This document shows, piece after piece, positions 44,336 through 53,680 of a stretch of 64,000 bases of DNA. The stretch is taken from the NCBI RefSeq assembly GCF_014284255.1, contig NZ_JACOFV010000006.1, positions 1 through 64,000 of the forward strand. Direction: 5' to 3'. The position numbers and the translations under genes are program-made. Every line of letters starts with the position of its first letter. Position 1 is the stretch's first letter. Below the pieces are notes generated by a model, which had not been told where the DNA came from, made no database searches, and saw nothing but the letters and a program-made list of their open reading frames with translations. Source of the DNA: Cognatundibacterium jejuense. GTDB taxonomy: Bacteria > Pseudomonadota > Gammaproteobacteria > Burkholderiales > Burkholderiaceae_D.

Positions 44336-47113
44336 ATGACGTCTTCTCGTTTCTCGCTATCCGCTGTCAGTTTATCTTTGGCATTTGCTTTTGGTGGATT
44401 AATGCATGTACCTGCCATCGCAGCGGAGTCTGCACCTCCGGCGGCAGCTAACGCAAAATTACCGGCTGGCATACAGTTTGTACGAAACGTCGAAGGCATC
44501 AATGAGTATGTGCTACCGAATGGTTTAAAAGTATTGTTGGTACCAGATGCGAGCAAACCAAGCACCACCGTCAACATCACCTATCGTGTTGGTTCACGCT
44601 ATGAGAACTATGGTGAAACCGGGATGGCGCATTTGTTAGAGCATTTGATGTTTAAAGGTAGCAAGCAACATCCGCGTTTGTGGGAAGAAATGTCGCAGCG
44701 CGGTGTGCAGTTTAACGGCACGACTTCCTATGACCGCACAAACTACTACGAAACCTTTGCGGCAAAACCAGAAACCCTGAAATGGGCGCTTTCCATGGAA
44801 GCGGATCGCATGGTGAATTCACGAATTTCTGGTGAGGACCTGAAAACAGAATTCTCGGTGGTCAGAAATGAAATGGAAAAAAACGAAAACTCGTCTATAG
44901 GCATGCTGATGCAGCGTGTCACTTCCAGCGCGTATCAATGGCATAACTATGGCAAAGATACGATAGGTGCACGCACTGACGTAGAAAATGTCAATATCCC
45001 TCATTTGCAAGCATTTTGGCGTAAATACTATCAGCCAGACAATGCAACGCTGACCGTTGCAGGCGCGTTTGATGCAAACCAGGTATTGCAATTAGTGGTC
45101 CAATATTTTGGTAAAATTCCACGCCCCAAACGCGTAATTGAACCAACCTACACTCTTGATCCGACACAAGATGGTGAACGTGATGTGACCGTGCGCCGCG
45201 TTGGCGAATCACCTGCCGTAGTGGCGATGTATCACACGATGCCTGCCGCGGATCCTGATTACGCAGCGACTGAGGCACTCGCCTTAATCCTCGCAGACAG
45301 CCCAAATGGCCGCTTGTACAAAGCCTTGGTAGAAGCGAAGAAAACCGTTGACGTCTTCCCTTATGCAGCCAATCTGGATGAGCCAGGTTTCTTACTGATA
45401 GGCGCAAATCTGCGTTCTGACCAGGATACTGCCGAAGCCAAGAAGATCATGGTCAGTACGATCGAGGGCTTTGCTCAACAACCGGTAACCGAAGAAGAAT
45501 TAGCCCGCGCTAAAGCAAAGCTGAATTCGGATCTGGCACAGATATTTAATGACCCTGAAAAATTCGCGGTGGCTTTGTCAGACAACATCGCTTCCGGCGA
45601 CTGGCGTTTATTCTTGTTGTTCCGCGATCGCGTCAATGCGCTGACCGTCGCCGACGTCCAAAGGGTTGCCACAACCTGGCTCAAAACCAGCAATCGCACG
45701 ACTGGTAGCTTTATTCCTGAAGCAAAACCAGAGCGTGTACCAGCGCCAGCCAAGGTCAACGTGACAGAACAAATCAAAACCTTCAAACCTGGTGTAGCAA
45801 TTGCTCAGGCCGAAGTCTTTGATAGCTCGACTGCCAACATCGATAAACGTACTCAGATTGGTTCACTCGACAATGGCCTGAAATATGCGTTGTTGCCGAA
45901 AACTACACGTGGCAATACGGTCGTCATGGCAATGAACCTATATCTGGGTGATGCACAAAGCCTTAAAGATCAAGCACTGAATGCTGAATTGGCAGCGGCA
46001 ATGCTTAATCGTGGAACTGAAAAACTCAGCCATCAGGCATTTACTGAAGAACTCGATAAACTCAAAGCCAAGTTGCAAATTACGGGTGGTGCCGGTAATG
46101 TCAGCGTGACACTGGAAACTGTACGTGACAACTTGCCACGCGTGTTGGAATTGGTGCACGATGCCTTGCGTCAACCCGCGTTCAATGAAACGGAATTCAC
46201 CCAACTGGTGAACGCACAATTGGCGCAACTGGAAGAATCCAGTAAAGATCCGCAGGCATTGGCTATTGATGCGGTACGTCAGGCGAACAATAGCTGGCCA
46301 GCTGGTGACCCGCGTCGTTATCAAAGTATCGCTGAAAAAATCGCAGGTTTAAAGAATGCTAAGTTGGCGGATGTTCGCGCGTTCTGGAAGGATTTCTATG
46401 GCATTAATCAAGCAAATCAGGCGCAAGTTGCCGTGGTGGGAGAGTTTGATGCGAATGCGCTTAAAGGCCAACTAGCATCTGCGTTTGGTGCATGGAAAGC
46501 TGGTCACGATTTCCAACGCCTGAACAAGGTGTACAACGCGACTCAAGGCAAAGATCAACGCATTGCGACGCCAGACAAAGCAAACGCATTTTTCTTTGCC
46601 AATATGAGCGTACCAACCAGCGCGCAAAGTCCTGATTATCCAGCCTTAGTCATGGCAAACTATCTGCTCGGTGGCAACGTAAATTCGCGAATATTTAACC
46701 GTATCCGTCAAAAAGATGGGATCAGCTATGGTGGTGGCTCCTCGTATTCTGCAGCGTATCTTGACGAGGTAAGCAGTTTCTCCGCCTATGCTATCTACGC
46801 TCCGCAAAATCGCGAAAAGCTAGAAACCGGTATGCGTGAAGAGATCAACAAAGCAGTCAGGGACGGCTTCACAGCAGCAGAATTAGAAGATGGCAAAAAG
46901 AGCTATTTGCAAGAACGTCAGCTAGAACGTAGTCAGGACAATCTGTTAGCTCAAAATCTCGCCAGTAACTTGTTCTTGGGATTAAATATGCAACATGATA
47001 CTGAACTCGAGAAAAAAATATCGGCGCTCACCGTGTCCGATCTCAAAACAGCAATGCAAAAGTATCTGGCTTACGAAAAAATGGTACGTGTTTTTTCAGG
47101 TGATTTTAAGTAA
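44336..47113 (+). CDS. M16-family (insulinase/pitrilysin-type) zinc protease
   Basis: A 925-residue exported metallopeptidase with signal peptide (SAVSLSLAFAFGGLMHVPAI). The N-terminal half holds the inverted zinc site HLLEH in GETGMAHLLEHLMFKGS, with the third ligand Glu in SVVRNEMEKNENS; NGTTSYDRTNYYETF and the R/Y motif region RIRQKDGISYGGGSSYSA of the C-terminal, catalytically silent half are present. Two M16 halves close as a clam shell around peptides. The ATG with AAAAGGTG upstream was chosen over upstream ATGs that add 11 or 23 non-signal residues. A paralogue of the same layout lies 10.7 kb downstream. Confidence 0.93.
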   Translation: MTSSRFSLSAVSLSLAFAFGGLMHVPAIAAESAPPAAANAKLPAGIQFVRNVEGINEYVLPNGLKVLLVPDASKPSTTVNITYRVGSRYENYGETGMAHLLEHLMFKGSKQHPRLWEEMSQRGVQFNGTTSYDRTNYYETFAAKPETLKWALSMEADRMVNSRISGEDLKTEFSVVRNEMEKNENSSIGMLMQRVTSSAYQWHNYGKDTIGARTDVENVNIPHLQAFWRKYYQPDNATLTVAGAFDANQVLQLVVQYFGKIPRPKRVIEPTYTLDPTQDGERDVTVRRVGESPAVVAMYHTMPAADPDYAATEALALILADSPNGRLYKALVEAKKTVDVFPYAANLDEPGFLLIGANLRSDQDTAEAKKIMVSTIEGFAQQPVTEEELARAKAKLNSDLAQIFNDPEKFAVALSDNIASGDWRLFLLFRDRVNALTVADVQRVATTWLKTSNRTTGSFIPEAKPERVPAPAKVNVTEQIKTFKPGVAIAQAEVFDSSTANIDKRTQIGSLDNGLKYALLPKTTRGNTVVMAMNLYLGDAQSLKDQALNAELAAAMLNRGTEKLSHQAFTEELDKLKAKLQITGGAGNVSVTLETVRDNLPRVLELVHDALRQPAFNETEFTQLVNAQLAQLEESSKDPQALAIDAVRQANNSWPAGDPRRYQSIAEKIAGLKNAKLADVRAFWKDFYGINQANQAQVAVVGEFDANALKGQLASAFGAWKAGHDFQRLNKVYNATQGKDQRIATPDKANAFFFANMSVPTSAQSPDYPALVMANYLLGGNVNSRIFNRIRQKDGISYGGGSSYSAAYLDEVSSFSAYAIYAPQNREKLETGMREEINKAVRDGFTAAELEDGKKSYLQERQLERSQDNLLAQNLASNLFLGLNMQHDTELEKKISALTVSDLKTAMQKYLAYEKMVRVFSGDFK

Positions 47114-47139
47114 GCACGTGTTCAATGCATAAAAAAAGG

Positions 47140-47174
47140 GTGTCGGATATTAATTGAATCGATTATTCCGACAC
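47140..47174. repeat. Inverted repeat GTGTCGGA/TCCGACAC
   Basis: A perfect eight-base inverted repeat with a 19-base AT-rich loop just downstream of the M16 gene. It may add to the termination signal that follows or act separately. Confidence 0.5.
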
Positions 47175-47179
47175 GAGTT

Positions 47180-47215
47180 TGGCCTTGCTACTATTTCGGG
47201 CGAGGCCATTTTTTT
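47180..47215 (+). terminator. Terminator downstream of the first M16 protease
   Basis: TGGCCTTGC pairs with GCGAGGCCA (one G-U) and is followed by seven T. Confidence 0.75.
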
Positions 47216-47653
47216 ACAGCTTCTCTCGCAGAACTGTGTCCTCGTCTTCGCGGAGGATGACCAAGTGCCGATTTGTTGCATGCCATACCAGTCATCCAAC
47301 CGCCAAGCTGCAATGAGTCATTCCCGTGCAGGTGAGCATGTGGTGGCGCATTAGCCCCTTGATGCCGGATAGCAGCACAGCCGAAATGAAACAAAGTCGT
47401 TGGCATGCTGTTGCTTTATATAAAATGAAATAGGCTTGTACTGTTCTTTCATCCTGCCTTTGTTGTTCTCAAGGTACATTTTTAATCTTAGTCTGGCTTA
47501 TATTATCTATCGGCAATGCTCATGATCACATGTGACATTATTGCTTTGAATTAACATCATGGAGATAAGAGAACCCCTAGGTTATAAAAAAGCAGAGCCG
47601 GAAGCAAATTCTGGCGTGCCTTCTCACTGACTACCCAGCTGTCGAAAAAATTT
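47216..47653. other. Intergenic region before the solute-binding pair
   Basis: No convincing gene. A minus-strand frame at 47191-47406 is open but has no recognisable protein features and overlaps the terminator. The part nearest 47654 is the promoter and leader of the solute-binding gene. Confidence 0.4.
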
Positions 47654-48454
47654 ATGCGTGGATTTCCCACATTATTGAATGCAATATTCGTGGCGGTCAT
47701 ATTGACTTCGCTGCCTATCACTGCTGCCTCAGCGCCAGTAGACCGTCTGCGTCTGGCCTCTCTGGACTGGTCTCCTTATGTTAGTCCATCATTACCTGAC
47801 GAGGGATTCGTTGCGGCGATAGTGAAAGCAGCGGCGCAAAAAAGTCAGTCAGAGGTCAGTATTGATTATTTTCCATGGAGCCGCACGGTACAAGTTGGTT
47901 TAAACGATGCGGACTATGCCGGATATTTTCCGGCGTTTTATTTGAAGGAGCGCGAGAAAAGCTGCTATTTCTCAAACACTTTGGGTAATAGCACGGTGGG
48001 TTTTGCATCGCTAAAAAATAAACTCTTTGATTGGCAAACCTTACAAGATTTGCAGTTTTATTATATTGGTGTGGTACAAGACTACGCGAACGGCGAAGAA
48101 TTCGACGCGCTGGTCAAACAACGTATCATACGGACGGACACCGCCCCCTCAGACATCAGCAACGTCAGAAAACTACTTGCTGGTCGCGTTGATGTGATTG
48201 TGATCGACAAAAACGTGTTGCGTCAGTTGCTCATTACGGACAACAGCCTGAGCAAAGACAAACTGAATATTGTCTTTCACGCTAAAGAATTGACCAATTT
48301 TTCTATGCATATTTGCTTCCAGCATACAGCTCGTGGCTTGCGTTTACAGAAAATTTTCAATGCAGGTTTAAATACACTCAATATCAAACAACTCGAAAAC
48401 CAGTATTTTTTGCAATTACAGCCAGGCGTTGTATCCAAGAGCACAGCGCATTGA
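47654..48454 (+). CDS. Periplasmic solute-binding (PBPb) family protein
   Basis: A 266-residue exported protein. Residues 1-26 form a signal peptide ending in ITAASAPV. The mature part follows the family-3 binding-protein layout: LRLASLDWSPYVSPSLPDEG, FPWSRTVQVGLNDADYAGYF, YYIGVVQDYANGEEFD and VRKLLAGRVDVIVIDKNVLR. FPWSRT and LLxGRxD are typical of the diverged polar-amino-acid-binding-like group that often stands alone. A second member lies 120 bases downstream, apparently in the same unit. No permease is nearby; the ligand is unknown. Confidence 0.82.
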   Translation: MRGFPTLLNAIFVAVILTSLPITAASAPVDRLRLASLDWSPYVSPSLPDEGFVAAIVKAAAQKSQSEVSIDYFPWSRTVQVGLNDADYAGYFPAFYLKEREKSCYFSNTLGNSTVGFASLKNKLFDWQTLQDLQFYYIGVVQDYANGEEFDALVKQRIIRTDTAPSDISNVRKLLAGRVDVIVIDKNVLRQLLITDNSLSKDKLNIVFHAKELTNFSMHICFQHTARGLRLQKIFNAGLNTLNIKQLENQYFLQLQPGVVSKSTAH

Positions 48455-48574
48455 GTATTTTATCTAAGTCAAACTCAACTTCTATCTTCTCTCATAGGAA
48501 GCCGGTCGAGAAGCAATTTTTGCTGGATACATTTTTGTCATATTCTATTCATTCATCGTGTGTAGAATCAGCGC

Positions 48575-49336
48575 ATGAGTTTTTATGTTTCTCGCCTTAT
48601 TTGTCAACGAATTATCATCGTCTGCGCGTTTGCGCTAGCTGCATGCAGCGCTTTTGCTACTGAATTGACAGTCGTCACGGAAGAATTACCACCACTGAAT
48701 TACGAGGATCACGGCGTCGCCACCGGCTATTCAACTGAGCTTATTGAGGCGGTCTTGCGAGAAGCGAAGATCAAATCGACGGTCAATATTTTGCCCTGGG
48801 CACGCGCTTATCAAATGGCGACAACGCAGCCTAATACGCTGATTTTTTCGACCACCCGTAATGCTGATCGCGAGGAGTTATTTGAATGGATAGGCCCTAT
48901 TAGTTCAAGACAGATCTACTTATACAAACTCAAAAGTCGCACAGACATTGAAGTCAAAACTGTCGCTGATAGCTTTCATTACAAAATTGGTCTGGTTCGC
49001 GAAATGGCATCCGCGAAAACGTTTTTAAAAAATAATAATGTGCCGGACACTGCAATAGACTATGCACCGACTGCAGAATCAAATCTAAAAAAATTATTAG
49101 TCGGCAGAATCGATCTGATCATTTCCCTGGATTGGAGCGCGGCATATCAAATGAAAAAAGAAAAACGCAACCCCAATGAGCTAGAACCTATGCTGGTGTT
49201 AGATGATAAAAGTAGCTATTACTTCGCACTGAACAAGCAAAGCGATCCGGTTCTGGTAAGAAAAATCCGTAAAGCGTTTGAAAAAGTGAAGCAATCCGGA
49301 TTAATGGACAGACTCAGAAATAAATACATGCATTGA
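48575..49336 (+). CDS. Periplasmic solute-binding (PBPb) family protein
   Basis: A 253-residue protein with N-terminal signal (IIIVCAFALAACSAFA; a cleavage or lipobox-like AAC is possible at about Cys24). Motifs: LTVVTEELPPLNYEDHGVAT, GYSTELIEAVL, LPWARAYQMA, LIFSTTRNADREELFEWIGP and LKKLLVGRIDLIISLDWS. It shares its architecture with the preceding gene but is only distantly similar, so it is a neighbouring paralogue rather than a recent duplication. Both probably sample periplasmic amino-acid-like compounds. Confidence 0.85.
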   Translation: MSFYVSRLICQRIIIVCAFALAACSAFATELTVVTEELPPLNYEDHGVATGYSTELIEAVLREAKIKSTVNILPWARAYQMATTQPNTLIFSTTRNADREELFEWIGPISSRQIYLYKLKSRTDIEVKTVADSFHYKIGLVREMASAKTFLKNNNVPDTAIDYAPTAESNLKKLLVGRIDLIISLDWSAAYQMKKEKRNPNELEPMLVLDDKSSYYFALNKQSDPVLVRKIRKAFEKVKQSGLMDRLRNKYMH

Positions 49337-49396
49337 CAAAGGTACCGTCCGGCTACTTCAATGAATATCAGGCTCTTTTTGCTACACAGCTTGTCG

Positions 49397-50449
49397 TCAA
49401 AACAAAGTTAATTGCCCGCTGCTCCCCTTATCAATCTCAGCTAGCCTGACCCCGAGTCCCAACAACCTCACCGGTAAATGCCGTCGAGCAAAGCCGGTTT
49501 CTAATAAGTGACCATAGACCTCCTGGCTCATGTTTTTACCCACACACTCCACCGTGGTGACACGAAAATCTGAAAAACGTATTTTGACGAAAAGTTTATG
49601 AATATGAGGGATAGCACCCGCCCTGTCCGCGCGCCGTTCAAGCGAAGTATATAACTCCGGCATTTCTGCCACACAGGCTGCGAGGTCAGGTAAATCGTTG
49701 GTATAAGTTTCTTCAACGCTGACCGATTTACGTTCGGAACTGGTGTCCACTTCACGCAAATCGATACCACGACAAAGCTGGTATAAGTTGTTTCCAAGCT
49801 TACCAAAATGCAAAGTTAAATCAGCTAATGACCATGTAAGCAAGTCCTTACATTCATTAATTCCCATGCTGTGTAACTTTGCAGTGGTGACCTTTCCCAC
49901 ACCAAATAAGCGCTTAACAGGTAAAACGGCGACAAAATCCTGTACCTGATCGGGCAAGATCACAAACATGCCATCCGGCTTATTCCAGTCACTGGCAATT
50001 TTGGCGAGAAATTTATTTAGAGCAACCCCAGCTGAAGCTGTTATACCTACTGTATCGGCGATGCGAGCACGAATTTCTTGGGCAATGAGCGTTGCGCTGC
50101 CATGGTGGTGTGAGGATTGACTGACATCCAGATACGCCTCATCGAGTGACAAAGGTTCAACAGCATCAGTGTAATCGCGGTAGATCGCCAAAATTTGACG
50201 TGAAGCAATGCGATATTTTTCCATCGCTGGCGGCAATATCACCAGATCCGGACAACGGCGTAATGCCTGCGACATTGGCATTGCAGAGTGAATACCAAAG
50301 CGTCGCGCTTCATAATTACAAGTTGCCACTACCCCGCGCTGATCCGGCCGTCCTCCAACGGCCAAAGGACGACCACGAAGAGACGGATCATCCCGCATCT
50401 CTATTGATGCGTAGAAACAATCACAGTCGCAATGGATGATTTTTTTCAA
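49397..50449 (-). CDS. dinB: DNA polymerase IV (Y-family)
   Basis: A 350-residue translesion polymerase. The catalytic core shows IIHCDCDCFYASIEM with Asp8, LSLDEAYLDVS with the Asp-Glu pair, and SWNKPDGMFVI; a helix-hairpin-helix GVGKVTTAKLHSMGI and the little-finger domain from about 240 follow. The C-terminus LGVRLAEIDKGSSGQLTLF ends in a QLTLF motif typical of beta-clamp binding. It bypasses lesions, fitting with the alkylation-repair genes elsewhere in the window. No LexA box was identified by eye. Single gene. Confidence 0.95.
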   Translation of the reverse strand: MKKIIHCDCDCFYASIEMRDDPSLRGRPLAVGGRPDQRGVVATCNYEARRFGIHSAMPMSQALRRCPDLVILPPAMEKYRIASRQILAIYRDYTDAVEPLSLDEAYLDVSQSSHHHGSATLIAQEIRARIADTVGITASAGVALNKFLAKIASDWNKPDGMFVILPDQVQDFVAVLPVKRLFGVGKVTTAKLHSMGINECKDLLTWSLADLTLHFGKLGNNLYQLCRGIDLREVDTSSERKSVSVEETYTNDLPDLAACVAEMPELYTSLERRADRAGAIPHIHKLFVKIRFSDFRVTTVECVGKNMSQEVYGHLLETGFARRHLPVRLLGLGVRLAEIDKGSSGQLTLF

Positions 50450-50601
50450 CTCGGAGAATCAGGCATAAAAGGAATGCCCTATTTTAGCCTAAATTATGCA
50501 AATTACTGTATATAAAATCAGTATTTGTGATTGCATGTCCAATGACAAACCAACTGATTTACGTCACTATTGAGTTATTCTTCTCTTTTTAGATTTTGAT
50601 C

Positions 50602-51069
50602 ATGAAAAAAATTCTCTCTTTACTTGCTAGTTTTGCTCTGAGTTTGAGTTTAAATATTGCGCATGCTGACATCGCCCATCCTTACGATGAAACAGCAGAT
50701 GCACCAGCGATGGTTACCAAAGCGCTGGCAGAAGCCAAAACAGCAAAAAAAGATGTATTGGTTATTTTTGGTGCCAACTGGTGCAAAGATTGCCTGGAAT
50801 TAAGTAAATCTATGCAAGGTCAAAGCGCAGCCTTAATCGCCAGCAAATTTGTGGTCGTCAAAGTCGATGTTGGCCAATTCGATAAAAATCAGGATCTGGC
50901 CAATAGCTATGGCAACCCGATCAAAAAGGGCATTCCTGCCGCGGTGGTGTTAAAACCAGACAATACCGTCCTGTATGCGTCGAAAGGTGGTGAATTATCG
51001 AATGCGCGACGAATGAGCGAACAAGGTGTTTATGATTTTTTTAATCAGATTGTCACTCAACGTCAATGA
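50602..51069 (+). CDS. Exported thioredoxin-fold protein
   Basis: A 155-residue periplasmic protein. Signal peptide MKKILSLLASFALSLSLNIA is followed by a thioredoxin fold with FGANWCKDCLELSKSM (Cys61, Cys64; WCKDC), VVKVDVGQFDKN and GIPAAVVLKPDN with the cis-Pro loop. It resembles DsbD-gamma/TlpA-type thioredoxins that reduce or exchange disulfides. The ATG directly before KKILS was used. It stands alone; a weak GCTGGCAGACAAA hairpin follows. Confidence 0.88.
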   Translation: MKKILSLLASFALSLSLNIAHADIAHPYDETADAPAMVTKALAEAKTAKKDVLVIFGANWCKDCLELSKSMQGQSAALIASKFVVVKVDVGQFDKNQDLANSYGNPIKKGIPAAVVLKPDNTVLYASKGGELSNARRMSEQGVYDFFNQIVTQRQ

Positions 51070-51270
51070 GATTTTTATTATAAAATAGCAAAGTAATCAT
51101 GTAACAAGGCTGGCAGACAAAAAGCATAGTTTGTTTGTTTGTCAGTCAGCATTTTCCCTCAAGTTTAAGCAGTACCGACGATCTTTGTAACGCCACACGA
51201 AGCTTGCATTACAGGCACTAGACTGCAAACTTAGTGTTCCCTTTTATCAGTAAACTGTGCGGGCAAGGCT

Positions 51271-53649
51271 ATGACTGGAAAATCAAACCTGATCGCGATC
51301 GACTCCTCCATGCCGTCCTTACCGCCGCAGGATGAGTTGGAAAAAAGTCATACCTTGCTGAGTAACTTCTCGCGCTTTTTGCCGGGTATGTTTTTTCAGT
51401 TCCAACGCTATTCCGAACATCAATTTTCCTTCAAGTACGTCAGCGCAGCCGTTGAGCAATTGTTTGAGATAACAGCAGAACAGTTAATCAATGACGCCAG
51501 TATTTTGTATCGAAAAATACATCCTGATGATTTAGCGTATTTAATCATCGGCATACGCCGTTCCGCAGCAGAACTCACCATCTGGCATCATGAATATCGT
51601 GTTTTACGCACTGACGGCGGCGAACGTTGGTTAGCCGGTGATGCGACACCAGAGAAGCAGGCCGATGGCAGCGTGTTATGGCATGGTTTCATCAGCGACA
51701 ATACCGAACGCAAACTCACGGAACAAAAATTACTCGCTGCCGAACAACAGATGCGGCTGGTAATGAAAGCCTCGAATCAGGGCTTGTACGATATCAATTT
51801 ACAGTCGGGTAAAAGTACCTTCAGTCCGGAATATTTGCAAATGCTTGGTTACTCAGCAGAGGATTTTCCTGACTCTTCGCAATTTTGGAATTATTTCTGG
51901 TCTGATGGCGTACATAAAGATGATGTGGCAAATCTCAGAAAAGCGTATCAAAAACATTTTGCCTCGCGAGGAACAATTGATTACCACGCAGAATTCCGAC
52001 AAAAAAATAAAGCCGGCGAATGGCGCTGGATTATGTCGATCGGGGCGGTAGTCGAATGGGATACTAACCAACGCGCAGTGCGCATGGTCGGCACGCATAT
52101 TGATATCACTGAACGTAAGCGCATTGAAGAAGAATTGATGCTGAATCAGGAACTCCTCAATGCCAGCAAAAATCGCTACAAAGAATTAGCCAGAGAACTA
52201 GAAATTCTGATCGCCAATGCGCCGGTGGGCATCATGTTCGTCAGTAATGATGTGATTGTCAGGGCCAATCAGGCCTTGGCCGAGCTTTGTCGCTTTCCCG
52301 ATGCGCAATCGATGATAGGCGTCAAAACTTCTTTCTTATATCAACATCTGGATGACTATGAAGCCTTTGGCGATGCGGTCATTCCCAAATTACTCGCCGA
52401 TGAATTAGTTGAAATCGAATGGCGCTTGCATCGCAATAACGGTGAAGCATTTTTTGCACGGGTCGCTGGTCGCGCTTTGTCCTCAGAGACCTACCACAAG
52501 GGTACGGTCTGGATGATCGAAGACATCACCGAACAACGACGCACACTCGATGCATTGCGTGACAGCGAAGGTCGCTTGCAACGTCTGATGAATTCAAGCT
52601 TGATCGGTATCGTGCATGGCAATCAACGGAAGCGCCTATTGGACGTGAACCAAGTTTTCTGCCAGCTGTGCGGCTATACGCGAGAACAAATTATCGGTGA
52701 GAGCTATTTCTGGCGTGAGCTGATGTCAGAATCTGATCAATACATTTGTATGCAAGCGTATAACGAACTTCAAACGACTGGTACCACTTCGTCGTTTGAG
52801 ATCATGCTCAGGCATGCGGATGGTCGCTCTATTCCTGTTTTGGTTGGTGTCAATCATCTGGAAAACTCCCAGCAAGAATGGGTAGCGTTCACTATGGACA
52901 TCAGCGACCGTCTGCGCATGCATCAACTCAAAACCGAATTTATTTCCGTGGTCAGCCATGAACTACGTACGCCACTCACATCGATACGTGGCTCACTAGG
53001 CTTGCTAGAGTCCGGAGTGGCCGGTACCTTATCCGACGCTGCTCAACAATTGGTACGTATTGCTAACGCCAACAGTAAGCGCCTGATTGGTCTGGTCAAT
53101 GACATCCTCGATATGGATAAACTCGCCAATGGTAAAATGAGCATCAAATCCGAACCCGTCGATCTGGTCGCTCTGTTATATCAGGCAATAGAAGCAAATA
53201 CCGCCTACGCCACCAATTTGCACGTCTCGTTAGTGGCAGATGTACGCCTGATTCCTGATTCGACGACCGATACACCACACGCGTGGTGCCTTGGTGACAG
53301 TGACCGCTTAATGCAAGTCATCACCAACCTGATTTCGAATGCCGCCAAATTCTCTCCGGAAGACGCAGAAGTCAATATCCGGTTGTTCCAGTCCAACCAT
53401 GTTTATCGGATGGAAATTTGCGATCATGGCCCAGGGATACCATTAGAATTTCAGGCGCATATTTTTGAACCCTTTACGCAGGCTGACAGCACTAATACGC
53501 GACAACAAGGCGGAACCGGTCTTGGTTTATCGATTGCAAAGACTTTGATAGAAAAAATGCGCGGTGAGATCTTCTTCGTCAGTTGTCCTGAACACGGCAC
53601 GACTTTCTGGTTTGATTTACCAATTTATGATCCGGTAAAATCGGCTTAA
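51271..53649 (+). CDS. Multi-PAS hybrid-less sensor histidine kinase
   Basis: A 792-residue soluble kinase without transmembrane segments. About four PAS/PAC modules can be picked out: about 25-150, 160-285 (ending RMVGTHIDITERKR), 300-430 (WMIEDITEQRR) and 435-550 (VAFTMDISDRLR). The HisKA dimerisation domain carries FISVVSHELRTPLTSIRGSL (His563), and the ATPase domain has LISNAAKFSPEDAE, MEICDHGPGIPLE and GGTGLGLSIAKTLIEKM. There is no receiver domain or adjacent regulator, so its partner is elsewhere. The PAS modules probably bind small ligands or flavin/haem; none is identifiable. Confidence 0.92.
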   Translation: MTGKSNLIAIDSSMPSLPPQDELEKSHTLLSNFSRFLPGMFFQFQRYSEHQFSFKYVSAAVEQLFEITAEQLINDASILYRKIHPDDLAYLIIGIRRSAAELTIWHHEYRVLRTDGGERWLAGDATPEKQADGSVLWHGFISDNTERKLTEQKLLAAEQQMRLVMKASNQGLYDINLQSGKSTFSPEYLQMLGYSAEDFPDSSQFWNYFWSDGVHKDDVANLRKAYQKHFASRGTIDYHAEFRQKNKAGEWRWIMSIGAVVEWDTNQRAVRMVGTHIDITERKRIEEELMLNQELLNASKNRYKELARELEILIANAPVGIMFVSNDVIVRANQALAELCRFPDAQSMIGVKTSFLYQHLDDYEAFGDAVIPKLLADELVEIEWRLHRNNGEAFFARVAGRALSSETYHKGTVWMIEDITEQRRTLDALRDSEGRLQRLMNSSLIGIVHGNQRKRLLDVNQVFCQLCGYTREQIIGESYFWRELMSESDQYICMQAYNELQTTGTTSSFEIMLRHADGRSIPVLVGVNHLENSQQEWVAFTMDISDRLRMHQLKTEFISVVSHELRTPLTSIRGSLGLLESGVAGTLSDAAQQLVRIANANSKRLIGLVNDILDMDKLANGKMSIKSEPVDLVALLYQAIEANTAYATNLHVSLVADVRLIPDSTTDTPHAWCLGDSDRLMQVITNLISNAAKFSPEDAEVNIRLFQSNHVYRMEICDHGPGIPLEFQAHIFEPFTQADSTNTRQQGGTGLGLSIAKTLIEKMRGEIFFVSCPEHGTTFWFDLPIYDPVKSA

Positions 53650-53680
53650 ACTTGAGTGGGTGCAACCCGCACGGTGCTCA

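Noticed and set aside
47191-47406. Minus-strand frame of 71 codons before the solute-binding pair
   Set aside because: It overlaps the M16 terminator, has no recognisable features and no convincing ribosome-binding site.
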